NCBI RefSeq assembly: GCF_000306235.2 | Contig: NZ_AKWZ02000006.1 | Location: 62,001 to 126,000, forward strand | Direction of reading: 5' to 3' | DNA from: Leptospira fainei serovar Hurstbridge str. BUT 6 | GTDB taxonomy: Bacteria; Spirochaetota; Leptospiria; Leptospirales; Leptospiraceae | DNA length: 64,000 nt | In this document: in pieces, positions 25,624 through 35,980 of the stretch | Layout of the letters: the number at the start of each line of letters is the position of its first letter | How positions within the stretch are numbered: position 1 is the stretch's first letter | The notes under the pieces: generated by a model | Database searches by the model: none | Seen by the model: the letters and a program-made list of their open reading frames with translations, nothing else | Told to the model about the DNA's origin: nothing | Translations under genes and position numbers: made by a program

Positions 25624-26007
25624 TCAATCTTTATTGGGAAGTATCATCTCACAGTTGCCTTCGAACACGACGCCGTCCGCAATCTGTAATTTTGCCGTTT
25701 TGATATTCCCGTTTACTTTTCCGGTGGGCAACATTTCCAATCGTTGTGTCGCGATCACGTTTCCGGTGATTTCCCCTCCAACGACGACCGTCCCAGCCTT
25801 AATATTAGCCTTAACTTTGGCGCCTTCGCTTACCAAAAGAAACCCTTCCGATTCTATCTCTCCATGAAATTCTCCGGAAATTTCCAAAGGTCTACGGAAG
25901 TTTAAGATACCCGAAAACGACGTTTCTCGTCCTAAAACCGTTGAGATGGTTCCGTGTTCGGTGACGGTGCGTGTAGGTTTGGTTGCGGTAGGAGCTTTTT
26001 TGGACAT
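25624..26007 (-). CDS. bactofilin family cytoskeletal protein
   Basis: 127 residues. Polymerising cytoskeletal protein of the DUF583/bactofilin family. The beta-helix core shows in repeated hydrophobic-Gly segments: SGILNFRRPLEISGEFHGEI, GAKVKANIKAGTVVVGGEITG, LPTGKVNGNIKTAKLQIADG. The N-terminal tail is short and basic with Thr/Pro (membrane- or polymer-regulating tails are typical). In spirochaetes bactofilins affect cell helicity; this role is inferred. Confidence 0.9.
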   Translation of the reverse strand: MSKKAPTATKPTRTVTEHGTISTVLGRETSFSGILNFRRPLEISGEFHGEIESEGFLLVSEGAKVKANIKAGTVVVGGEITGNVIATQRLEMLPTGKVNGNIKTAKLQIADGVVFEGNCEMILPNKD

Positions 26008-26017
26008 GATACCTTTG

Positions 26018-26239
26018 TTATTTTGTCTTCATTTCAAATACGCCGTCCCAATCCTGAGGGGGCGGTTCTGCGATAAATGCTTCGCAACGGCCTATATATT
26101 TTTTGGAGGGTCCGTCCCCCGGAGTAGTTTCCAAGGCCTTTTTAAACAATCCCAATGCTTCCGAAAATTTCCGGTTCTTATAAAGCTGGAGGGCCTCGTT
26201 ATATAATTTGAGAGTTTCCTTAAACGATTCGGAGACCAT
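26018..26239 (-). CDS. stand-alone TPR module resembling cyclase C-terminal tails
   Basis: 73 residues, one full TPR-like unit (ALQLYKNRKFSEALGLFKKAL) followed by PGDGPSKKYIGRCEAFI and PPPQDWDGVFEMKTK. The same order, ending in a DWDGV box before M-K, is familiar as the C-terminal tail of many CHASE2 adenylate cyclases. Here it is a separate gene with its own GGAG ribosome binding site, four bases from acpS and ten from bactofilin. Interaction partner unknown. Confidence 0.75.
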   Translation of the reverse strand: MVSESFKETLKLYNEALQLYKNRKFSEALGLFKKALETTPGDGPSKKYIGRCEAFIAEPPPQDWDGVFEMKTK

Positions 26240-26243
26240 GAGT

Positions 26244-26624
26244 TCACTCCTTATAAAGAACTACTACGGCGGTGGAATAATTTTCCGCGTGACTGATGGA
26301 AACAGAGACGCCGCTATAACCTTTCTCGATGAACAATTCTTTCGATTTTCCGTGAAGTACCAATTCTTTTTTTCCGAATTCTTTCCCGAAAAGCTCGATT
26401 TCCCGCATATCCAATGCCACCTTATCTCCGGCCTCGATCGCTTTGATGAAGGCTTCTTTGACGCAAAATCTGCCGCTTAAATGCGGAACAGGGTCCTTTC
26501 TACCCGTACAGTATTGAATCTCGGTTTCCGAAAAGACCCGTTTTAAAAACCGCTCGCCGTGTTTTTCCAGGAGGTCTCGAATCCGGTCGTTTTCAACTAT
26601 ATCGTTCCCGATGGAAATTTTCAT
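26244..26624 (-). CDS. acpS: holo-[acyl-carrier-protein] synthase
   Basis: 126 residues. Transfers phosphopantetheine from CoA to apo-ACP. Starts with IGNDIVENDRI (the conserved Asp) and has the RFCVKEAFIKA motif with the Mg-binding Glu, plus VSISHAENYSTAVVV at the end. Overlaps the upstream YbbR-domain gene by 4 bp (ATGA). Confidence 0.94.
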   Translation of the reverse strand: MKISIGNDIVENDRIRDLLEKHGERFLKRVFSETEIQYCTGRKDPVPHLSGRFCVKEAFIKAIEAGDKVALDMREIELFGKEFGKKELVLHGKSKELFIEKGYSGVSVSISHAENYSTAVVVLYKE

Positions 26625-27670
26625 TCTTCTTCGGGTTCCGGTAGCGGTTCTTCGGAATTCGGTTCCGTCTCCCCTTCCGTGCCTTCCTCTCCGGTTTCGC
26701 TATCCAGATCGGGGCGAACTCTATACAAGATGGAAATCCGATCCGGAAAGAAACTTTGTATATCAACCGATTTAAGAGCTGGTGCTTTTGTTAAACGAAC
26801 TTTAGCAAGGACGGGTTTATTATCCGGCAGCAACTTCTTGGTTTTCGGATCATACTTGTGCGTGCAAGCTACCGTCGCGGAAAGACCCTTGATAATTTGA
26901 ATACTTCTGAGCGGCGTCTTGGATTGCAACTTTACCGAGATTTCCTGCTCCGAAAACTCGGCTTCCAAATTCTTATCCAAGGCCTGGCACTTTACGGGAA
27001 CCCCTAATACGATGCTCTCCCCCGGCGTTGAGGAATTCGCAATGATACTTACACGAACTGAAATTTCCTTGATATTTTCCCGGTATCTTAATCCGGACGG
27101 AAGTTCCGGAAGCCTCTGTTTTACCGTAAATGATTCGGTTTTATCCTTCAGGGAAATCGCAGGAAGAGTGATCCTTCCGAGCTTTTCCAACTGAGCGTGG
27201 TTTCCGATAACTACCAGATTCGCGGGAGATATAAAATGAGAGGACTTCACATAATCCTTAGGAGGCTCTCCGGAAAATTTCACATCTAAAGTCAATGTAC
27301 GACTGATATTGGAATCAACGATGATCTTGACTTTATCCTTTAAACGAGTCACACGAAGGCCTGCGGGAACTCCTCCGATACGAATCACGTTGACGATATT
27401 TTCCCCTGGATGGAGATCTGCGGAGGATATATAAGCTTTAAGGGAAGGAGAATAGAAGTTCACATAATCTCGAACTCCTTCCACTTTCACCGGAAACGTA
27501 ACGTCCGAACCTTTAGCGATCACCATCCCGCCGGATAATTTCGGATAATCGATCTTAATATTCACTTCGCGAATCAGAATTTTCGAGTTCTGAAGATTGA
27601 TGTAGAAGACGATCGCGAGTATAATCGAACCGAGTTTTGCCTGCCAATTATTGAGGAGGGTTTTAAGCAT
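26621..27670 (-). CDS. cdaR: YbbR-domain protein, likely CdaR-type partner of CdaA
   Basis: 349 residues. One N-terminal membrane segment ([15 protein letters not shown]) anchors a series of YbbR-type beta domains outside the membrane; the C-terminus is very acidic (many Glu). Overlaps the end of cdaA by 8 bp. In Firmicutes CdaR binds and tunes CdaA; the same gene pairing here supports that role, though sequence similarity between YbbR proteins is low. Confidence 0.85.
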   Translation of the reverse strand: MLKTLLNNWQAKLGSIILAIVFYINLQNSKILIREVNIKIDYPKLSGGMVIAKGSDVTFPVKVEGVRDYVNFYSPSLKAYISSADLHPGENIVNVIRIGGVPAGLRVTRLKDKVKIIVDSNISRTLTLDVKFSGEPPKDYVKSSHFISPANLVVIGNHAQLEKLGRITLPAISLKDKTESFTVKQRLPELPSGLRYRENIKEISVRVSIIANSSTPGESIVLGVPVKCQALDKNLEAEFSEQEISVKLQSKTPLRSIQIIKGLSATVACTHKYDPKTKKLLPDNKPVLAKVRLTKAPALKSVDIQSFFPDRISILYRVRPDLDSETGEEGTEGETEPNSEEPLPEPEEE

Positions 27671-28487
27671 TTAAATCCTCCCTTTCGTCTCCTTCCACTT
27701 TCTTGTCGGAACTCGGTTTTTTTTCGTGTAGAATCGTATTTAATAAATTCTTTAATTCGATCGGCTTAACCGGATGAATCATTTCCCCGTCGTGACAAAC
27801 GGATATTTCGCCGGTTTCTTCCGAAGTGACGACGACAACGGCATCTGACTCTTCAGCGATTCCTAAAGCAGCCCTATGGCGAGCTCCCATCCTGGCATCG
27901 TCCAAGTTCTGTGCCATCGGTAAAAATGCGCCTGCACACGCGATCCGGTTCTGTTCGATAATCACGGCCCCGTCATGGAGAGCCGTATTTTTTTTAAAGA
28001 TCGTAAGTAATAGACTAGAGGAAAGTATGGCATCCAATTGGACGGCTTGCTCGGCGATCTCCTTGAGGCTATGCTCTCTAACGATCGCGACGATGGACCC
28101 CGTTTTATTCTTTGCCATAATCTTGGCGGCTTCGACGATTTCATCCAAATCGGTAACGGTTTTCAGAAGGAAAGGTCGAAAGAATTTCAACCTGGCCATA
28201 TCGCCCGTAATTTTCCGGAGTTCCGGTTGCAGGAGAACGATGATCGCGAAAACGAGCGCGGGTCGTATATTATCGATGATCCAGTCTAAAAGTTCGAATT
28301 CCGCGTACTGGGCAAAAATTCCAAGCAGCCAAATCAATCCGATTCCGAGTAAAAGTTGAACTCCCCTAGTCCTACGAATCGTCGAATAAAACTGATATAT
28401 TAAAAAGCTGACGATCAGTATATCGAGGATCACATTGATCCCGAATCGATCGTTTTGAAAAAGGGTGATATTCTTAAAGAATCCCAT
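27663..28487 (-). CDS. cdaA: membrane diadenylate cyclase CdaA
   Basis: 274 residues. Makes c-di-AMP from two ATP. About three membrane spans at the N-terminus, then the DAC domain with LHDGAVII and the [10 protein letters not shown] (RHR) motif, both needed for catalysis. Charged C-terminal tail. Transcribed with cdaR downstream, the usual arrangement. Confidence 0.95.
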   Translation of the reverse strand: MGFFKNITLFQNDRFGINVILDILIVSFLIYQFYSTIRRTRGVQLLLGIGLIWLLGIFAQYAEFELLDWIIDNIRPALVFAIIVLLQPELRKITGDMARLKFFRPFLLKTVTDLDEIVEAAKIMAKNKTGSIVAIVREHSLKEIAEQAVQLDAILSSSLLLTIFKKNTALHDGAVIIEQNRIACAGAFLPMAQNLDDARMGARHRAALGIAEESDAVVVVTSEETGEISVCHDGEMIHPVKPIELKNLLNTILHEKKPSSDKKVEGDEREDLNA

Positions 28488-28498
28488 TCTCTTTTCCT

Positions 28499-29305
28499 TT
28501 AAAGCCCCAGAACGGAAAACATGTCGTAAAGCCCTTTCCCTCGTCCTGCCAAAAACTCGGCAGCTTTGACCGAACCGACTGCAAAGGTTTTTCGATCCTG
28601 AGCTTTGTGTGAAATTTCGATTCTCTCTTCGGGAGTGAAAAAATAAACGGTATGATCTCCGATCACTTCGCCGGCGCGCAACGTATGAATTCCGATTTCC
28701 TTGGGATCTCTTTCTGGCAAAATACCGTGGCGGCCGTGAACCACGTTGGATTCGTTACGACCGAGAGTCTCCAGTAAAATCGACTTCAATTTCTCGGCCG
28801 TTCCTGAAGGAGAATCCTTTTTATGACGATGATGGATGTCTTGAATTTCGATATCCGCAAGGTCGCCCAAAACTTTCGCCGCAATCTCGGTCAGCTTGAA
28901 GAGCAAATTTACTCCGATTGACATATTAGGAGAATATACGATAGGAATATGCGTAGAGGCTTCTTTGAGAAGATGTTTATGCGCTTCAATCAAACCCGTT
29001 GTGCCCACCACAACCGGCTTTCCGGCATTAATGCAACTTTCAAGCACGTCGGACAGAACTTCTCTGATGGAAAAATCTATGACGATATCCGAATCGGCGA
29101 CCGCCTTGTTTAAATCGTCCGTAAATAGAATTTGATTCGGTTTGAGTCCGGAATGCAAACCGGAATCCAATCCAAGATAAACGGATCCTTTACTGACCAC
29201 GGCCGCCGAAAGTTCGGAAACTTTCGACTGAGATAGAACTTGGATGATGGCTGTTCCCATCCTTCCGGAAGCTCCGATGACCGCGACCCGATTTTTTGCC
29301 GTCAA
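28499..29305 (-). CDS. dapB: 4-hydroxy-tetrahydrodipicolinate reductase
   Basis: 268 residues. Lysine/diaminopimelate pathway, NAD(P)H-dependent. [13 protein letters not shown] nucleotide-binding motif; [13 protein letters not shown] catalytic/substrate motif. TTG start with a GAGGAG ribosome binding site, immediately downstream of dapA, which makes its substrate. Confidence 0.97.
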   Translation of the reverse strand: MTAKNRVAVIGASGRMGTAIIQVLSQSKVSELSAAVVSKGSVYLGLDSGLHSGLKPNQILFTDDLNKAVADSDIVIDFSIREVLSDVLESCINAGKPVVVGTTGLIEAHKHLLKEASTHIPIVYSPNMSIGVNLLFKLTEIAAKVLGDLADIEIQDIHHRHKKDSPSGTAEKLKSILLETLGRNESNVVHGRHGILPERDPKEIGIHTLRAGEVIGDHTVYFFTPEERIEISHKAQDRKTFAVGSVKAAEFLAGRGKGLYDMFSVLGL

Positions 29306-29316
29306 AATATTCTCCT

Positions 29317-30201
29317 CTAGTTATAACCGTTTCCGATTAGATCGGAAATGGTTTTCTTTAATTTTTCCGCCGCCGCATTTTGAGTGAGAGGAGTTAAAGG
29401 AAGACGAATTTCGGGAGAGCAGTAACCGTTCCAACTCATGGCAGCCTTGATCGGAATAGGATTTGTTTCGGTAAAAGCTAACGCAAATAATTCCAGAAAA
29501 TCATAATGAATCTTTTGCGCAGTTTGTAGATCTCCTTTTTGAAACGAGCCGACCAATCTTACTATGCTTGCCGGAAACAAATTCGAAATCACGGAAACGA
29601 CTCCGACTCCTCCGACCGATAACAGAGGTAAAGTCAGATTGTCGTCTCCGGAAAGTACGGTCATTTTATTTCCGACAAGGGAAATCAATTTTGCCATTTG
29701 GCCTAGATCTCCCGTGGCTTCTTTCATGGAACGAATGCGCGGATGTTCGGCAAGTCTAAGAACCGTTTCGGGCAGCAAATTCACGCTCGTTCTACCCGGA
29801 ATATTGTATAGCATGATCGGGACCGAAGAATGGTCCGCAATTTCCTTGAAATGAAGATACATCCCTTCTTGCGTCGGTTTATTATAGTAGGGATTGACTT
29901 GTAAAATTCCGTCCACGCCGTCTTTACAGGCCTCTTCGGTTAACGATACTGCTTCTTGAGTCGAATTGGAACCCGTCCCTGCAACGACCTGGATCCTTTT
30001 TTTTACGGTTCTGACCGTTTCGCGAATCAGCTCGGCGTGCTCGTCGTGGGACAAAGTCGGAGATTCCCCCGTAGTACCGCAAGGGACGACTCCGCTCACC
30101 CCGCCTTTTATCTGCTTTTCCAAGAGAGAAAAATAAGAGTCGTAGTCGATTTTTCCGTTCTTGAAAGGAGTGATGATGGCTGTATAAACGCCTCGAAACA
30201 T
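29317..30201 (-). CDS. dapA: 4-hydroxy-tetrahydrodipicolinate synthase
   Basis: 294 residues from the ATG at 30201 ([13 protein letters not shown]). The frame extends 12 residues upstream, but AAGGAA lies about ten bases before this ATG and the family usually starts here. Condenses pyruvate and aspartate semialdehyde. [11 protein letters not shown], the YNIPGRTSV tyrosine region and the Schiff-base lysine in SMKEATGD are present. Divergent from the WecA-like gene. Confidence 0.97.
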   Translation of the reverse strand: MFRGVYTAIITPFKNGKIDYDSYFSLLEKQIKGGVSGVVPCGTTGESPTLSHDEHAELIRETVRTVKKRIQVVAGTGSNSTQEAVSLTEEACKDGVDGILQVNPYYNKPTQEGMYLHFKEIADHSSVPIMLYNIPGRTSVNLLPETVLRLAEHPRIRSMKEATGDLGQMAKLISLVGNKMTVLSGDDNLTLPLLSVGGVGVVSVISNLFPASIVRLVGSFQKGDLQTAQKIHYDFLELFALAFTETNPIPIKAAMSWNGYCSPEIRLPLTPLTQNAAAEKLKKTISDLIGNGYN

Positions 30202-30332
30202 AATTTGTAAATTCCTTGGCCCTGGGTGATTTGGCAATAAAAATACCCCGATTCTTCTATCTTGGCCGTTTCGGCTTCCTGAATCCGATTCCGAGTTGCT
30301 TTGGGTCGGGATATGGCAATTCTGGTAGGTCG

Positions 30333-31331
30333 ATGCTCGTTTCCGCAGAATTATTGACTTCCTATTCGGCGACGTTTCTTCTTTCGTTAGGACTTTGCAG
30401 ACTTTATATCGGTTCTAAAAGGATCACGATCTCGGATGTCCCCAACGAGCGTAGCATGCACCAAGCTGCCACGAAGAAATCCGGCGGGATTTGGATCTTC
30501 GTTTCATTCAGTTTCATATTAGGAATCTTTAGTTACTTTGGCATAGTGGAATTTCCCTGGCATTGGTGGACCGGAATTCTATTTTTTTTCCTGATCGGCT
30601 TGGGAGACGATGTCAAAGGATTAAGTCCCTATCTTCGATTCGGAGCGGAATTCATTTTCTTGGCGGCCTGGGTAAGTCTAGCTCCATTTCGAATCTCGCT
30701 ATTCGGTTACGATTTAGGAGTTTCTCCAGGCGGTTTCGGCGAAGTTACTTTGATCTCTCTCTATCTGCTTTTCTTCGTGAATCTCTGCAATTTCATGGAC
30801 GGGTTAGATACCTATCTAACCACGAATCTAATTTTCATGGCTTTCGCGACGGCGATAGTAACAGGAAGCGACTTACCGTTTTCATACCTTTTGATTTTTG
30901 CCGCTTTATTCGGCTTTCTAACCTGGAATTTACCGAAAGCCAAACTCTTCTTAGGCGATTCGGGCTCTCTATTTTTAGGATTTGCCTTAAGCGCGCTGCC
31001 CTTCGACGTTGCAAGATCGAAAGCATTCGAATTTTCCGATCTTTTCTTTCTCGCTCCGGTATTTTTTACCGACGGCTTATTAACGATCTTAGTTAGACTT
31101 TATAAAAAGGAGAATATTTTCCGAGCGCATCGTTCCCATTTATATCAACTTTTTGCAATTACGACTCATAACAAAGGATGGGTTTCCCTAGGATTTACAT
31201 TAGCGAACGTTCCGGCATTATTGATTTGGACTTTCGTCCCCAAATACTGGTCGATATTTCTAGCCATATTCCTTTATTCGATCTGCTACATTTCTTTCAG
31301 AAGGGAGTTGTTGCGCAAAAAAACGATATAG
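30333..31331 (+). CDS. WecA/MraY-family polyprenyl-phosphate sugar-phosphate transferase
   Basis: 332 residues from the ATG at 30333, which has a GGTAGG ribosome binding site; the longer frame from 30216 has an unlike N-terminus and would overlap the dapA promoter. Integral membrane, about ten spans. Family motifs: [29 protein letters not shown] and the AHRSHLYQ histidine box. Likely transfers a HexNAc-1-phosphate to undecaprenyl phosphate to start LPS or O-antigen synthesis. The exact sugar is not clear. Confidence 0.88.
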   Translation: MLVSAELLTSYSATFLLSLGLCRLYIGSKRITISDVPNERSMHQAATKKSGGIWIFVSFSFILGIFSYFGIVEFPWHWWTGILFFFLIGLGDDVKGLSPYLRFGAEFIFLAAWVSLAPFRISLFGYDLGVSPGGFGEVTLISLYLLFFVNLCNFMDGLDTYLTTNLIFMAFATAIVTGSDLPFSYLLIFAALFGFLTWNLPKAKLFLGDSGSLFLGFALSALPFDVARSKAFEFSDLFFLAPVFFTDGLLTILVRLYKKENIFRAHRSHLYQLFAITTHNKGWVSLGFTLANVPALLIWTFVPKYWSIFLAIFLYSICYISFRRELLRKKTI

Positions 31332-31341
31332 ACGGAGAATA

Positions 31342-32526
31342 TTAGAATGTTCTTCTAATTTCTCCCATTCGCCAACTCATATAAACCAATGCGGCGAGTT
31401 CCATAAAACCGGCCCAAACGAAGGTGGACGAAATACCGATGCGGTCGGAAAAGAAGCCGGCAAGAACTCCGGTAATCGCCGGTGTTAAGAGGAATACCAA
31501 ACTATAAATGGATAAAATCCTTCCTCGTATATAGTTCTCCGTATGCTGCTGAATTCCCGCGGGAATGATCGTAATGATCACTCCCGTAAGACTCCCGAAT
31601 ACGAATAAAACGAATGTAGTCAAAATCAGACTCGAAGAAAGAAACGGAAGTCCGGCAAATAGTATACTCCCGATGAAAGCCGCGCCGAATAAGATATGTC
31701 CCTTCTTTCGAATTCCATGAATAAAGAATGTTGCAGATCCCCCCAAAACGAGACCGATTCCCAAAGCGGTAAGAAGAGCCCCTCTCGCAGATTCGGATAA
31801 GCCCAAAACCTCCTTGGCATACTTAGGCAAAAGAACTTGAATCGGCCCGACAAGCATAACCACCGTTCCGAGTAAATACAGGAATTGTCGAACTAACTCG
31901 GATCGTCGAAGATAGGCAAAGATCTGACTGACATTCGTTACCTGATTCGACGTATTCCTCGCCTTTGATTTCAGGGGGAGAAATGAAAGTAGTATTACGC
32001 TTATTAAATACGCACATCCGATTCCCAAAAAAACTTGCTTGAAGGGCAAGAACTCTCTTAAAGATCCTGCCGCTAACGGAGCTAATCCGTATCCGAATAA
32101 TACCATAGTGTTTAACCAAACGCTATGCTTACCGATTTTGGAATGATCGACCAGATCTCCCAGAATCGCAAATCTTCCCGGCATCACGAACGCGAGTCCG
32201 ATTCCCGAAAGAACGGAAGGGATCAAAAGAAGATACGGCCGTCCCTTGCCGATCCAATCCAGTTCCAGAGATAAGGCCGCAAAGCCCGCACCGACCGCCA
32301 TCGAAAGTTGAGCGCTCCCTAATACCCATTTTCGAGAATAACGATCCAATAAACGACCTGCCGGAAAACTTAAAAACAAAAGAGGTATGCAAACGCAAAA
32401 AAACACCCACCCGGAAAAAGCATCCGAATCGGAGATGTTCTGGGATAAAATGATTGCCGTATAGTTATACATATTCCCGGCTAATAGACCGAGAATCGAG
32501 GATAGATAATAAAGTAGAATCACCAA
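31342..32526 (-). CDS. major facilitator superfamily transporter
   Basis: 394 residues, about twelve membrane spans in two halves. The first intracellular loop, GRLLDRYSRKWVLGSAQL, is the MFS motif A region. Probably exports a small molecule or drug. Start TTG at 32526, with a GTG one codon later; uncertain. Divergent from the MarR gene at 32655, a common regulator-transporter pairing. Confidence 0.85.
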   Translation of the reverse strand: MVILLYYLSSILGLLAGNMYNYTAIILSQNISDSDAFSGWVFFCVCIPLLFLSFPAGRLLDRYSRKWVLGSAQLSMAVGAGFAALSLELDWIGKGRPYLLLIPSVLSGIGLAFVMPGRFAILGDLVDHSKIGKHSVWLNTMVLFGYGLAPLAAGSLREFLPFKQVFLGIGCAYLISVILLSFLPLKSKARNTSNQVTNVSQIFAYLRRSELVRQFLYLLGTVVMLVGPIQVLLPKYAKEVLGLSESARGALLTALGIGLVLGGSATFFIHGIRKKGHILFGAAFIGSILFAGLPFLSSSLILTTFVLFVFGSLTGVIITIIPAGIQQHTENYIRGRILSIYSLVFLLTPAITGVLAGFFSDRIGISSTFVWAGFMELAALVYMSWRMGEIRRTF

Positions 32527-32654
32527 TGCCGACGTTCTACGAACATGAATGCCGATGCAAGAGATTTACCGATGTGGATTCGAAAAGAGAGTTTCGAACA
32601 AGAAAGTAGTTACACTTGACGGAAAATATTTGAAAAGAGAATCTCCTAAATCAT

Positions 32655-33110
32655 ATGGCTTCCTCGACAGTTAGATTTGATTCCGTGAAATATCTACCGC
32701 GCCTCGCGGAATTCATGAGCCAGGAAATAGAACGGCACCTTAAAGAAGTGGAGGATCTTCAAACGCTATCGGCGTCACATTTCGAAATTCTAACGTTTCT
32801 ATTGCGAAAAGAGAAAACGAATATGTCCCTGATAGCCAAGGCGATTCACAGAAAAAAATCGACGGTTACCGTCTTAGTTAATAAACTCCAAGACTTAGAT
32901 TTAATCAGAAAATATAGTTCCGACGAAGATAAACGAGAAACGAATCTCGAACTGACCGAACGGGGAAAGGCCGTCCGAGTCGTAGCTAAGCGAATCAGTT
33001 CGAGTATAATGGCCTTAAAACTATGGGGTTTAAGCCCTAAAGAATCGGAGCAGCTATTTTATTTATTAGAAAAAACATATACTCATCTCAGGAGCACGAA
33101 AAAACTTTAA
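32655..33110 (+). CDS. MarR-family transcriptional regulator
   Basis: 151 residues. Winged helix: LSASHFEILTFLLRKEKTNMSLIAKAIHRKKSTVTVLVNKLQDL is the helix-turn-helix, followed by the wing RKYSSDEDKRETNLELTERG (conserved D-x-R). Divergent from the MFS gene (128 bp between starts), so it may repress it. Its stop overlaps the convergent enoyl-CoA hydratase gene by 4 bp. Confidence 0.88.
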   Translation: MASSTVRFDSVKYLPRLAEFMSQEIERHLKEVEDLQTLSASHFEILTFLLRKEKTNMSLIAKAIHRKKSTVTVLVNKLQDLDLIRKYSSDEDKRETNLELTERGKAVRVVAKRISSSIMALKLWGLSPKESEQLFYLLEKTYTHLRSTKKL

Positions 33111-33886
33111 CCGATCGCTTTATTGAATTCAGGTCGTCGTCCGGCAATCGCGGCATCGATTCCCTCTATCGCGTCCAAGCTTTGGACACTTTCTATGGTT
33201 TTTCTCTTATCGTACTCGAAGATTTCCTGTAAATCCTTGGACAAATAGCGTACCGCTTCTTTGCTCGCCGATGTAGCCGATCGGGAATTTTTCGAGAGCT
33301 TCTTCGCAAATTTTTGGACCGAATCCTTTAAGGTAGCGGAATCGTTAAAAACCTCGTCCAGCAATCCGATTTCCATCGCTTCCGATCCTTTGTACGGAGT
33401 TCCAATTAATATATGCCGTTCCGCTTCCCGAATCCCGACGATATTTGAAAACATTTTTGCAACGGAAGTCGGAACTCGGATCCCTATTTTCACTTCGGGT
33501 AATCCGATTCTGGAATTTTGCAGACCGAATCTAAAATCGCTTGCGATGCCTATCATCGCCCCGTAACCCATCGCATGTCCGCCCATTTCCGCCAAAACAG
33601 GACAAGGGAAGAGATAAATTTTTTTCAATATTCCAAAAAAGTAATCTAAAAAAGGGACTAAATCTTTTCGCATCTCTTCCTTTTTTAATTCGGCCAAATT
33701 GAGCCCTTGAGAAAAAACCCCCTCTCGGTCGCTGCCGATTACCAAAGCCCCCAAATTGGAGTCCGTCGCCGACTTCAACGCCGCATCCAGCTTCTGAAAA
33801 GCTTCGAACGTAAAACTATTTCTATCGTCGGTGTTTAAGGCAATCCTACCGACTCCATCTTCCTTTATAAATCGAACCGATTCCAT
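33107..33886 (-). CDS. enoyl-CoA hydratase/isomerase family protein
   Basis: 259 residues from the ATG at 33886; GGAG six bases before it is formed by an upstream in-frame ATG region (33898), so the shorter start is preferred. Crotonase fold: LAEMGGHAMGYGAMIGIASDFRFG carries the oxyanion loop. The usual first catalytic Glu region is IASDFRFG then LPEVKIGIRV, which fits hydratase/isomerase. Probably acts on an acyl-CoA; substrate unknown. Confidence 0.85.
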   Translation of the reverse strand: MESVRFIKEDGVGRIALNTDDRNSFTFEAFQKLDAALKSATDSNLGALVIGSDREGVFSQGLNLAELKKEEMRKDLVPFLDYFFGILKKIYLFPCPVLAEMGGHAMGYGAMIGIASDFRFGLQNSRIGLPEVKIGIRVPTSVAKMFSNIVGIREAERHILIGTPYKGSEAMEIGLLDEVFNDSATLKDSVQKFAKKLSKNSRSATSASKEAVRYLSKDLQEIFEYDKRKTIESVQSLDAIEGIDAAIAGRRPEFNKAIG

Positions 33887-33997
33887 ATTTCGCTCCATTT
33901 AGTTAGATATCTTACTATTTATTTCTGAACGGATTCTGTAAAGAAACTTTCTTAAAAAATTTGCATTGTTGAAAATCTAATTTAGTCGTATAGGCCG

Positions 33998-34026
33998 GTC
34001 GTCGGTCGAAGCTTTCGGCCGACGAC
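33998..34026. terminator. 29-bp hairpin between two minus-strand genes
   Basis: Arms GTCGTCGGTCGAA (33998-34010) and TTCGGCCGACGAC (34014-34026) pair along 13 positions with one T-G pair and a 3-base GCT loop. It lies 33 bp past the stop of the TPR gene ending at 34060. The stem is strong but lacks a downstream T-run on the minus strand, so terminator function is likely but not textbook. Confidence 0.5.
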
Positions 34027-34059
34027 ATTAAAAAATCGGGATTCGAATTTAAGATTGGC

Positions 34060-34563
34060 CTAATTGTATCTGGCCATAAGCTTTTTTAAACCGAGCTTAG
34101 CCGGTTCATATCCCGAATCGATCTGTAGAGCGGATTCGAACTCGGTTCTTGCACGATTGAGATAGCCTAGAGTCTCCCAGCAACACCCCGCATTAAAAAA
34201 CGGATAAACACGGACTTCGTATCTAGGAGCATGCTTGGCTTTTTCAAACCAGGGGATGGCTTCGAGAAACTTTTTCTGCTGCATCATATAGACGCCTATA
34301 TCATTATAAGGATTCCCTAATTTAGCATCGGTGTCGATCGCCCGATGGCAGTATTCGATCGCTTTTTCCGTCTTGCCTGCAAGAGAATAAACCCAGCCTA
34401 AAAACGTCCAAGCCTCGGCGGTCGGGCGAAGAGAAAGGCTCTTCCGATAGTAAAAAGAAGCTCGTTTTAGATCGCCTTCGGTTTGGAATTTATAACCTTC
34501 CAGGAAATAATGCTTTGCATCCTCGTTTTCGCCAAACGCTCTTAGATACATAGGGTGGATCAT
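34060..34563 (-). CDS. TPR-repeat protein
   Basis: 167 residues, about four tetratricopeptide repeats ([57 protein letters not shown]). AAGGAGA ribosome binding site before the ATG at 34563. No signal peptide. Very like the TPR protein at 9233-9703 in the order [22 protein letters not shown], suggesting paralogues. Single-gene unit. Confidence 0.8.
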   Translation of the reverse strand: MIHPMYLRAFGENEDAKHYFLEGYKFQTEGDLKRASFYYRKSLSLRPTAEAWTFLGWVYSLAGKTEKAIEYCHRAIDTDAKLGNPYNDIGVYMMQQKKFLEAIPWFEKAKHAPRYEVRVYPFFNAGCCWETLGYLNRARTEFESALQIDSGYEPAKLGLKKLMARYN

Positions 34564-35194
34564 TCAATCTTCTCCTTATCTCTCGATTTGCGGAACAATT
34601 CTTTTCACTTAGGATAAGTTCCCTTCGTTTAACAATCCGGAAAGGATTTTACGATGATTCACTTCAAACCGCATATGCCGAAATCCAACCCCTCTTTTTT
34701 ACTTAGACAGTCCTAACCGTCCACATCATCGGGAAGATTCGGTCGGATTCTATTAAGTATTCGGTATTTCTCGATATAAAAAACAGGCAGTAAACGCGGA
34801 AACCGAAGTATCGGTTAACGAAGGGAGATAGCCTTCGAAAATTTGTAATCTTCGGTCTAATTTGCGTCCGAAGACTCGAATGCCTTGCCTACCCTCATCG
34901 CTATTTCGGGCAGTTTGAGGTAGAAAACATACGTTTACCAGTATTTTTTAATCCAAACGAGAATTTTTGGAATGCTCCGGAAAAGATGGAAATATCTAGT
35001 CCGATTTCATGATTGGAGCTCAAAACTTCGAGACTGGATACCACCAATGACACAATGAGCAAGATCCGTTAAATCCCGACTTTCTCATTTGTCCTTTGAA
35101 ACTTCGGCGAATTTTTAACCGGGCTGAGTCCATTAGAAAAACCAAAACTGATTTATAAAGGTCGCGTTCTTACCCGTAGAATGCGAAAAACTCA
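34564..35194. other. 631-bp gap, no gene recognised
   Basis: No open frame with protein-like composition was found on either strand. A weak GGAGCTC-type half palindrome lies near 35030. No tRNA-like fold or strong hairpin was noticed. It contains the promoter of the TPR gene (left end) and follows the last nos gene (right end). Confidence 0.5.
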
Positions 35195-35980
35195 CTAAAA
35201 ATTCTTATTCATAAATCGTCGATATGCAAAGAAAAGCGGCCAAAAAATCCAAGCCGCAAGAACGAATATACAAAGGCAGATTACCCATATAGTTCCTAAT
35301 GTTTTCAATAAAAAAGCTCCGGAAAAACCGAGCAGGACGGACGCCTTTGTTTGCAATACCATCGTAATTCTTACTAAATCGATAGGATTTAAAAGTATTA
35401 TGATTAAGGCGGGGATTTCTATCGGATACTCTCCCAAATATAAACTTAAAACGAAAATAAACGAATCGAAAAATATGAAGAAATACAACCAAATCAGGAG
35501 CGCGCCCGCGATAATTAGCTCCCCTTTTTTAAAGAATGTGGCGAGCAAAAAAGCCAAGGATACGAAAATCAAAATCAAGATCACACCGAAGCCGATCAAT
35601 TCCAGAAAAAGTAGAATAAAATGAATGTCGGAATAAAACGAGAAAAATCCGGGAAGCCCCACGCCTAATAACAAACCGAGCGAGAGTGAAGCGGAAATCC
35701 CCAGATATTTTCCGAGAAAATATTCGGATCTAGTTACGGATTTCGAAAATAGTACTTCGGCAAACGGTAGAGAATCCATGAACGACAATCCGGCGAAAGT
35801 AATCGTAAAAAGAGGAACGATCAAAAGAACAACGTTCATTAAACTCGCGATGAGTCTAATCCCGTTTTCGTCTCCGAAATAATTCAAGATGCTGACACAA
35901 ACCGCTAGAAAAATTCCGAAGATGAAAATCCACCTGCTTCTAATATTTTCTTTTAATTCGAAAATTAGAATTTCTTTCAT
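35195..35980 (-). CDS. nosY: NosY-like ABC transporter permease
   Basis: 261 residues, about six membrane spans, starting KEILIFELKENIRSRWIF, typical of ABC-2/NosY permeases. With NosF and NosD it is needed to mature the copper-sulfide CuZ site of nitrous oxide reductase. Overlaps nosF by 4 bp. Last gene of the nos operon. Confidence 0.9.
   Translation of the reverse strand: MKEILIFELKENIRSRWIFIFGIFLAVCVSILNYFGDENGIRLIASLMNVVLLIVPLFTITFAGLSFMDSLPFAEVLFSKSVTRSEYFLGKYLGISASLSLGLLLGVGLPGFFSFYSDIHFILLFLELIGFGVILILIFVSLAFLLATFFKKGELIIAGALLIWLYFFIFFDSFIFVLSLYLGEYPIEIPALIIILLNPIDLVRITMVLQTKASVLLGFSGAFLLKTLGTIWVICLCIFVLAAWIFWPLFFAYRRFMNKNF

Noticed and set aside
25611..25628. ATTGACC-TATG-GGTCAAT inverted repeat at the bactofilin stop
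   Set aside because: Short stem overlapping a stop codon, no T-run, and the arm spacing does not fit an FNR site.
27826..28359. A 177-codon plus-strand frame opposite cdaA
   Set aside because: Antisense shadow rich in Ser/Thr/Ala/Ile; cdaA is certain.
30563..31096. A 177-codon frame overlapping the WecA-like gene
   Set aside because: Out-of-frame, Arg/Phe/Ser-rich; the in-frame gene has all family motifs.
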